Of a stretch of 12,597 nt of DNA, positions 8,479 to 12,597 are shown in pieces. The stretch spans positions 1 to 12,597 of the forward strand of contig JAJZCU010000018.1 in NCBI GenBank assembly GCA_021828935.1. Reading direction: 5' to 3'. Every line of letters starts with the position of its first letter. Position 1 is the stretch's first letter. Below the pieces are notes generated by a model that was not told the origin of the DNA, made no database searches, and saw only the letters and a program-made list of their open reading frames with translations. Origin of the DNA: Planctomycetota bacterium. GTDB lineage: Bacteria > Planctomycetota > Phycisphaerae > WQYP01. The position numbers were made by a program, and so were the translations under genes.

Positions 8479-8600
8479 TCATCCGCGGTTCCCGCCATTT
8501 TGCCTTAGCGCGGCCCCGTGCGACACCGCTATTTGGACCGGCAAGACCGCGGTAGCGGCAGGAATTATGAAACCGCTGATTACGCTGATTTACGCGGATA
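8461..8600. repeat. Imperfect inverted repeat, 30-nt arms
   Basis: 8461-8490 (TATCCGCGCTCATCCGCGTC...) is the reverse complement of 8571-8600 (AACCGCTGATTACGCTGATT...) at 24 of 30 positions. The 80-nt interval contains a perfect CCGCTA/TAGCGG pair (8526-8531, 8553-8558). The arms resemble the short CCGC-TGAT repeats I recall scattered between genes in planctomycete and verrucomicrobial genomes; that link is from memory. Confidence 0.7.
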
Positions 8601-8668
8601 GGGACGACGGCATACCCGATTTCTCCGACAAAATAATTAACTCATAACATTAAAAACTAAAATGAAAT

Positions 8669-8734
8669 CGGCGGCCCGCTGTTTCTATTTCCAAGTCCCG
8701 TTATCCATTTCCGCCGTATCCGCGTTCATCCGGG
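8669..8734 (+). repeat. 66-bp direct repeat, copy 2
   Basis: Second copy of 8413-8478, 256 bp downstream in the same orientation. The match ends near 8730, where a GC-rich GGGGCGCCCTCTGGGCG follows before ATCTGTGGATT, as if the repeat had been interrupted. Confidence 0.88.
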
Positions 8735-8897
8735 GGCGCCCTCTGGGCGATCTGTGGATTCGGTCGCCATCGGCACGGTTTTACCAAGTCGGCAGGAAAG
8801 CGTATGCTTGACGGGTGATGTTTCGCCGGGGCTGCGGCCTAATCTGGACGCCCGGCCAATGCCTCATTGCGCGGCGCCTCACTCGCGGAGAATTCTC

Positions 8898-9206
8898 ATG
8901 TCTCGTCTTGAACAACTTAAAACCATGCTGGCGGAGGAACCTGCCGATACCTTCCTCCGGTATGGCGTGGCCATGGAATACGCCAAAGCCCAGCAACTGC
9001 CCGAAGCCTTGCAGGAATTTGCCGAACTGTTAAAGCGCGATCCAAATTATGTGGCCGGGTACTTCATGGCCGGCCGCACGCAGGAACAGGCCGGCGACGT
9101 GGCCGCCGCCAAACAGTTGTATGAACAAGGGGTTGAAGCCGCACGGCGCACGGGCGATACGCACGCCGCCGCTGAGATCGGTGACGCGCTGGCCGCGTTG
9201 CAGTAA
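8898..9206 (+). CDS. Small TPR-repeat protein
   Basis: A 102-residue cytosolic protein made almost entirely of tetratricopeptide helices. Two TPR units fit residues ~17-50 (TFLRYGVAMEYAKAQQLPEA and onward, ending in DPNY) and ~51-84 (AGYFMAGRTQEQAGDVAAAK and onward), with a third partial helix to the end. TPRs are protein-binding scaffolds; no enzyme motif, signal peptide or membrane segment is visible, so the partner is unknown. The start at 8898 is chosen because GGAG (8887-8890) lies 7 nt upstream and the TPR pattern begins soon after. The frame stays open from 8754, but that stretch is not TPR-like. It lies 66 nt before the aldo/keto reductase gene, in the same direction, and may be co-transcribed with it. 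Confidence 0.88.
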   Translation: MSRLEQLKTMLAEEPADTFLRYGVAMEYAKAQQLPEALQEFAELLKRDPNYVAGYFMAGRTQEQAGDVAAAKQLYEQGVEAARRTGDTHAAAEIGDALAALQ

Positions 9207-9258
9207 AATACGAGCACCGGAGAAAAACGCGCGCGTGCGCCCCGGCAAGGAGTCTTTT

Positions 9259-9265
9259 GAGGAGG
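9259..9265 (+). promoter_or_regulatory. Strong Shine-Dalgarno of the aldo/keto reductase gene
   Basis: GAGGAGG with a 7-nt spacer to the ATG at 9273, the strongest ribosome binding site in the window. It suggests efficient translation of this gene. Confidence 0.75.
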
Positions 9266-9272
9266 CAGTAAA

Positions 9273-10148
9273 ATGAAGTACCGCAGGCTTGGAAAATCAA
9301 ACCTGGAAGTCAGCGCCATCGGCTTGGGCTGCATGCCGCTGTCCATTTCGCCACAGCGCCCCACCGAAGAACATGCCATCCGCGTGATTCATGCCGCGAT
9401 TGATCTGGGCATTACTTTAATAGACACCGCGGACGCCTATTGCATTGACGACACCGAACCGGGGCACAATGAAAGATTAATTGGCAAGGCGCTGGCGCAA
9501 CTGCCCCCGGCCCGGCGGGAAAAACTCGTGGTGGCCACCAAGGGTGGACTGGTGCGCCCCGGCGGCCGGTGGGAACGCGATGGCCGGCCCGAACATCTGC
9601 GAAAGGTGTGCGAACAGTCGCTGCTGAATCTGGGCGTGGACCGCATCACGCTGTACCAATATCACCGCATCGATCCAAACGTGTCGCTGGAGGCCAGCAT
9701 GGGCGAATTAAAACGGCTGCAGGAAGAGGGAAAAATTCAATACATCGGCGTGAGCAACTTTTCTGTTATGGAAATGGAGACCGCCGCGCAAACGGCCGCG
9801 TTTGTCAGCCTGCAAAATGAATACTCGCGCCAGCATCGTGCGCCGGAAACCGACGGCACGCTGCGCTACACGCGCGACAACGATCTGGCGTTTTTGGCAT
9901 GGAGCCCCCTGAACGGCATCGGCGGCGCCAAAAATCTGGGCCGGCGCCATCCCTTCCTGGAATCGGTCGCTGAAGCCCATGGCGTAAGCCCGCACCGGGC
10001 CGCACTGGCGTGGCTGATGGGCCGGGGCCCGCAGGTTATTCCCATCCCCGGCGCCACGCGCATCGAAAGCGTTCGCGATAATGTTGAAGCCGTCAATCTG
10101 GTGCTGCGCAGCGAAGAATTGGAAGAACTTAACCGGCCAAAATCTTAA
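9273..10148 (+). CDS. Aldo/keto reductase
   Basis: NAD(P)H-dependent oxidoreductase of the AKR (TIM-barrel) superfamily acting on aldehydes or ketones; the substrate cannot be told from sequence. The 291-residue length is normal. Seen: N-terminal YRRLGKSNLEVSAIGLGCM (3-21), the catalytic tetrad as Asp51 and Tyr56 in IDTADAY, Lys90 in VATKGG and His131 in YQYHRID, then IGVSNFS, LQNEYS and the cofactor-end IPIPGATRIESVRDNVEAV stretch near the C-terminus. The D-T-A-D-A-Y form and the short C-terminus suit the general AKR11/AKR13-like bacterial group, which is only an impression. The gene ends just before a probable intrinsic terminator, so it closes a TPR-AKR unit. Confidence 0.94.
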   Translation: MKYRRLGKSNLEVSAIGLGCMPLSISPQRPTEEHAIRVIHAAIDLGITLIDTADAYCIDDTEPGHNERLIGKALAQLPPARREKLVVATKGGLVRPGGRWERDGRPEHLRKVCEQSLLNLGVDRITLYQYHRIDPNVSLEASMGELKRLQEEGKIQYIGVSNFSVMEMETAAQTAAFVSLQNEYSRQHRAPETDGTLRYTRDNDLAFLAWSPLNGIGGAKNLGRRHPFLESVAEAHGVSPHRAALAWLMGRGPQVIPIPGATRIESVRDNVEAVNLVLRSEELEELNRPKS

Positions 10149-10156
10149 AAAGCAAC

Positions 10157-10194
10157 CGGCCCGCCGTCGGACGTGGCGCGGGCCGTTTCATTTT
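10157..10194 (+). terminator. Probable rho-independent terminator after the aldo/keto reductase
   Basis: Perfect 8-bp GC stem CGGCCCGC (10157-10164) with GCGGGCCG (10178-10185), a 13-nt loop, then TTTCATTTT. It lies 8 nt after the stop codon. The T run is interrupted by CA, so it may be only partly efficient. Confidence 0.65.
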
Positions 10195-10221
10195 GCTAAA
10201 GTGTCCTACAGGCGTAATCCC

Positions 10222-10857
10222 ATGCGCTTCACCGAATCATTAATTGTCAACCGCATTCACGGCGCCGCCGCCGCCATCAGCGACCTGGCGCAGCAGGCGG
10301 CGGCCATCGGTGAAATGGGCCACCTGCTGGCTTCCACCATGACCAGCGGCCACAAGCTGTTGGCCGCCGGCAATGGCGGTTCCGCCGCGGAGGCCATGCA
10401 TGTCTGTGAAGAACTTATTGGCAAATACCGTTCGCCGCGCCGGGCGTTGCCGGCCATTTGCCTGAACAGCGATTCCACCGCCCTTACCTGCATTGCCAAT
10501 GATTGGTCGTTTCAAGAGATATTTTCCCGACAGGTTGAGGCGCTGGCGGCGCCCGGAGATCTGCTCATGCTGTTTTCCACCAGCGGCAACAGCGAAAATC
10601 TCCTGCGCGCCGCGGAAGCCATGCGCCAGCGCGGCGGCGTCACGTTGGGCGTCCTGGGCCGCGACGGCGGCAAACTGCGGCGCCAATGCAACCATGCGTT
10701 GGTGGTCCCCAGCGCCGATACCGGCCATGTGCAGGAAGCCCATCAGGTGTTGTTGCACCTGTTTCTGGAATGTGTCGAAGCCGCCCTGGAGGCCTCGGGC
10801 GCCCAAAAGGAAACACGCGGCGTGGAAGGAATGCCATGCACGGAGATCTCGGCGTGA
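10222..10857 (+). CDS. gmhA: Phosphoheptose isomerase (SIS domain), GmhA family
   Basis: Converts sedoheptulose 7-phosphate to D-glycero-manno-heptose 7-phosphate, the first step to ADP-heptose for the LPS inner core; cytosolic. The 211-residue protein is close to the ~190-residue family size, with ~20 extra residues at the C-terminus. Seen: AAGNGGSAAEAMH (48-60), EELIGKYR, FSTSGNSENLLRA (118-130), GRDGGKL and VQEAHQ. By comparison with E. coli GmhA, the active-site and zinc residues are present as His60, Glu64, Gln171 and His174. The start at 10222 removes a 47-codon extension that would run into the reductase gene; AGG at 10210-10212 is a weak ribosome site. It lies after a terminator and so probably has its own promoter, not identified. 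Its stop overlaps the next gene. Confidence 0.93.
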   Translation: MRFTESLIVNRIHGAAAAISDLAQQAAAIGEMGHLLASTMTSGHKLLAAGNGGSAAEAMHVCEELIGKYRSPRRALPAICLNSDSTALTCIANDWSFQEIFSRQVEALAAPGDLLMLFSTSGNSENLLRAAEAMRQRGGVTLGVLGRDGGKLRRQCNHALVVPSADTGHVQEAHQVLLHLFLECVEAALEASGAQKETRGVEGMPCTEISA

Positions 10858-12361
10858 CGCCAAGTGCGCGCGGCACGCAATCCGCGGCTTCACGCGACGG
10901 CGTCCCGGCTTGGAGGCGCCTGCCAACCGGCGGGCTTCTGCTGGCCGCCGCGCTGGCCGCACCCGCAGGCGTCGCCGGCGCCCGTTCGCGCAACGCCGGA
11001 TCATCCGGAACCGTGGTGCTGGGCGAATCACCCGCGTTCTATAACGCCCGCTGGCGCAAGCGTATGCGCAGGTATGTTGCTTTTTACCGCGCGGCGCTTT
11101 TCACGGGCTTTCAACGTTCCGCCTACCATAATAAACCATGGGACGCGCCGGCCGAACAGGCCCTGGCGTTACGCGCCGCCAACCAGACCCCTACCACTGG
11201 CCCAACGGCGAAGCGTTCTACCGCATCCTGTATTATTCTAATAAAGCCATTGCCGCCGGCTGCCGCGACCCGGAGATTCATCTGTTAAAAAGTCGGTCCC
11301 AGATGAAGCTGGGAATTCATCCGGCGGCGGCGGAAAAGGACGTGTTAAAGTATTACCCCGCCATGCAGCGCAGCGGGTATCCGCCCTGCCTGAAGGCTTA
11401 TGATCTTATTGCCGCCCTGCACGCCGCCGCCGCCGTCAAGCCGCCCTGGCCCGGGGCCGCCCGCAAAGTCATGCTTACTAAACTCCAGCGCCTGTTCCCG
11501 GCGATCCTGGCGGAAAAGGGCCTGCCCGGCCCGGACGTTGTCGAATTAATGGCCCGCTACGAGGGCCTGTATAAAACGCTTTACGGCGCCCGGGCGCCGG
11601 CCCTGCGCCGCATGATCGTTCTTATCAACAAAGCCCGGCCGCTGCGGTCCGTGTGCTGGGATGTCAAGGGCATTTCTTACATTAACTACGCCTGGGACGC
11701 CCGCGGCTTTTCCCCCGCCGTTCCGCCCGATCGTCTGATTTTATTTGTTAAACGCCTGGCCGTTGCCCGCGCCGCGCTGCAGCACGCCTATGGCATCAAC
11801 CCGCGCGATTACATGGCCGCCACGTTGATGATCATGGTGGACATGGGCCTGGGCCGGAAAATCCCCGACATGAACCGCTGGTTCCACCGCGCCATTGACG
11901 CCAATCCCGATGATTTCCTGGCATATTCCAAGAAGAAACGTTTTCTCTACCGCCGCTGGGGCGGCAGCCGCCATCAGTTGCTGCGCTTCGCCCGGCAATG
12001 CGCCGCCAATCACGGCTATGCCGGCGGAGTGCGGTTTATGGCGTGCCTCATTTACAACCATGTCGCGGCTTACAATGGAGCGGCCCTGAACCCGTACACC
12101 GGCAACGCGTTTTTCAAGCACGCCCGACGGTGGAAACGCATCGACGCCCTTTTCACAAATTATCTCCGCCGCTTTCCGCATGATTATTACCATCGCTGGT
12201 GGCTGGCGCAATACGCCGCCTGGTGCGGGCATTGGCGCATCGCCCGGCAACAAATCGCGCTGTGCGGGAAACACCTGCGTCCGCGGATTTTCGGATTAAA
12301 AAACAACGCCGCCATGCTGCGTGAGTTTGTCAAGACAGTCAACGCGCATGTGAAGAAATGA
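10836..12361 (+). CDS. Secreted protein of unknown function, interrupted by a -1 frameshift near 11186
   Basis: I do not recognise the family. The first part (10836-11186, 117 codons) has a signal peptide: a basic stretch ending WRRLP (26-30), hydrophobic TGGLLLAAALAAPAGVAGA (31-49) and an AGA cleavage site. The frame then becomes non-homologous-looking, while the frame one base back carries on with DPYHWPNGEAFYRI to 12361 (391 codons). One missing G in CAGACCCC would rejoin them into about 508 residues. No slippery heptamer is visible, so programmed slippage is unlikely; a sequencing error or a real mutation is likelier. The mature part is rich in Tyr, Trp, Arg and Ala helices (AIDANPDDFLAYSKKKRFLY, RFPHDYYHRWWLAQYAAWCG), loosely TPR-like. 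The start may be ATG 10836 (AAGGA 5 nt upstream) or GTG 10854, whose GTGA overlaps the gmhA stop; either implies coupling to gmhA. Probably periplasmic. Confidence 0.72.
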
Positions 12362-12454
12362 ACGAACCGGGCCATCCCGGAGCACGCGCAGCATGAACGC
12401 AGGACGAAAAAAAAGTGCGTATGGGCATCCGCAATTGAGGCGGGCTTTATGGGG

Positions 12455-12490
12455 GGGGCGTTATGGGGGGTGGGCTTCCAGCCCGGCGTA
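12455..12490 (+). repeat. 36-bp G-rich direct repeat, copy 1
   Basis: GGGGCGTTATGGGGGGTGGG followed by CTTCCAGCCCGGCGTA; identical to 12561-12596 except for one G/A change. It contains the hairpin GGGCT-TCC-AGCCC (12472-12484). Confidence 0.92.
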
Positions 12491-12501
12491 GGTATGTCAA
12501 C

Positions 12502-12550
12502 GCCAAGATTTGGCACTTGGCATGCGTGCGATCTGGCGGCCAAGATGGCC
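12502..12550. repeat. Two short hairpins between the 36-bp repeats
   Basis: GCCAA-GAT-TTGGC (12502-12514) and GGCCA-AGA-TGGCC (12538-12550) both have a 5-bp perfect stem and a 3-nt loop, the same design as the hairpin within the 36-bp repeats. REP-like palindromic intergenic DNA is the closest known category. Confidence 0.65.
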
Positions 12551-12579
12551 ACCCCCCACTGGGGCGTTATGGGGGGTGG
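12549..12579. repeat. 10-bp inverted repeat with C/G runs
   Basis: CCACCCCCCA (12549-12558) pairs perfectly with TGGGGGGTGG (12570-12579) across an 11-nt loop. No T run follows, so a classical terminator is not supported. Confidence 0.6.
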
Positions 12580-12596
12580 GCTTCCAGCCCAGCGTA
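12561..12596 (+). repeat. 36-bp G-rich direct repeat, copy 2
   Basis: Second copy, 106 bp after the first and in the same orientation, one base different, with the same internal hairpin at 12578-12590. It reaches the window edge. Confidence 0.92.
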
Positions 12597-12597
12597 A

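Larger units (their letters stand above)
8379..8897. other. Gene-free region with direct and inverted repeats
   Basis: The 519 bases between gltX and the TPR gene hold no convincing ORF. The upstream extension of the TPR frame to 8754 has no family-like sequence. The stretch contains two 66-bp direct repeats (8413-8478, 8669-8734), an imperfect 30-bp inverted repeat (8461-8490 with 8571-8600), an internal 6-bp hairpin (8526-8531 with 8553-8558), and an AT-rich block at about 8630-8668. I see no tRNA, riboswitch or clear terminator. Confidence 0.8.
12362..12597. other. Non-coding repeat-rich tail
   Basis: The last 236 bases have no convincing gene. They hold a 36-bp direct repeat (12455-12490, 12561-12596), four 5-bp/3-nt-loop hairpins and long G runs. 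The window ends inside or just after a repeat copy, so the array may go on. Confidence 0.75.

Noticed and set aside
8461..8490. CRISPR array from the TCATCCGCG units
   Set aside because: Units are about 10 nt and contiguous, with no 25-35-nt repeat and unique spacers, and no cas gene nearby.
8526..8558. Structured RNA (tRNA, riboswitch) in the gltX-TPR gap
   Set aside because: Only a 6-bp stem plus the repeat arms; no anticodon arm, TPsiC motif or known aptamer core is visible.
11184..11192. Programmed -1 ribosomal frameshifting as the reason for the split secreted gene
   Set aside because: No X-XXY-YYZ slippery heptamer and no clear downstream pseudoknot; a one-base deletion is simpler.

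Overview
The window looks like a chromosomal piece of a GC-rich Gram-negative bacterium, most plausibly a planctomycete (perhaps Phycisphaerae-like). This rests on the style of the PurA-like and GluRS sequences, a long insert behind the GluRS KMSKR motif, a gmhA-type heptose gene, and two intergenic clusters of short palindromic or direct repeats of a kind I associate with Planctomycetes and Verrucomicrobia genomes. The assignment is inference, with no marker gene to settle it. Every gene I can support lies on the + strand.

Layout: 83-3358 is one uninterrupted 1091-codon frame that joins about 160 residues of the N-terminal part of adenylosuccinate synthetase (PurA) to a complete three-domain NHEJ protein, LigD, in the order ligase, phosphoesterase, polymerase. 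3456-5153 is a CLC-family anion channel or transporter with a cytosolic CBS pair. 5326-6711 is a GHMP sugar kinase that most resembles plant L-arabinokinase. 6759-8378 is glutamyl-tRNA synthetase. 8379-8897 is a gene-free stretch with two 66-bp direct repeats and an imperfect 30-bp inverted repeat. 8898-9206 is a small TPR protein, 9273-10148 an aldo/keto reductase followed by a probable intrinsic terminator, and 10222-10857 phosphoheptose isomerase (gmhA). 10836-12361 is a secreted protein of unknown function, overlapping the gmhA stop and interrupted by one apparent -1 frameshift. 12362-12597 is non-coding and carries a 36-bp direct repeat and several 3-nt-loop hairpins.

The genes do not form one pathway. 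They look like a run of housekeeping and envelope or sugar genes: GluRS for translation, GmhA for ADP-heptose/LPS core sugars, a sugar-1-kinase for sugar salvage, and a CLC for ion balance. The most notable object is the PurA'-LigD fusion. Either a deletion or rearrangement really joined purA to a repair-ligase gene, or it is an assembly chimera. All catalytic residues of the three LigD domains are visible, while the PurA part lacks the C-terminal two thirds of the enzyme and cannot be a working synthetase. No Ku gene lies in the window. I did not find a CRISPR array, transposase, tRNA, rRNA or defence island.
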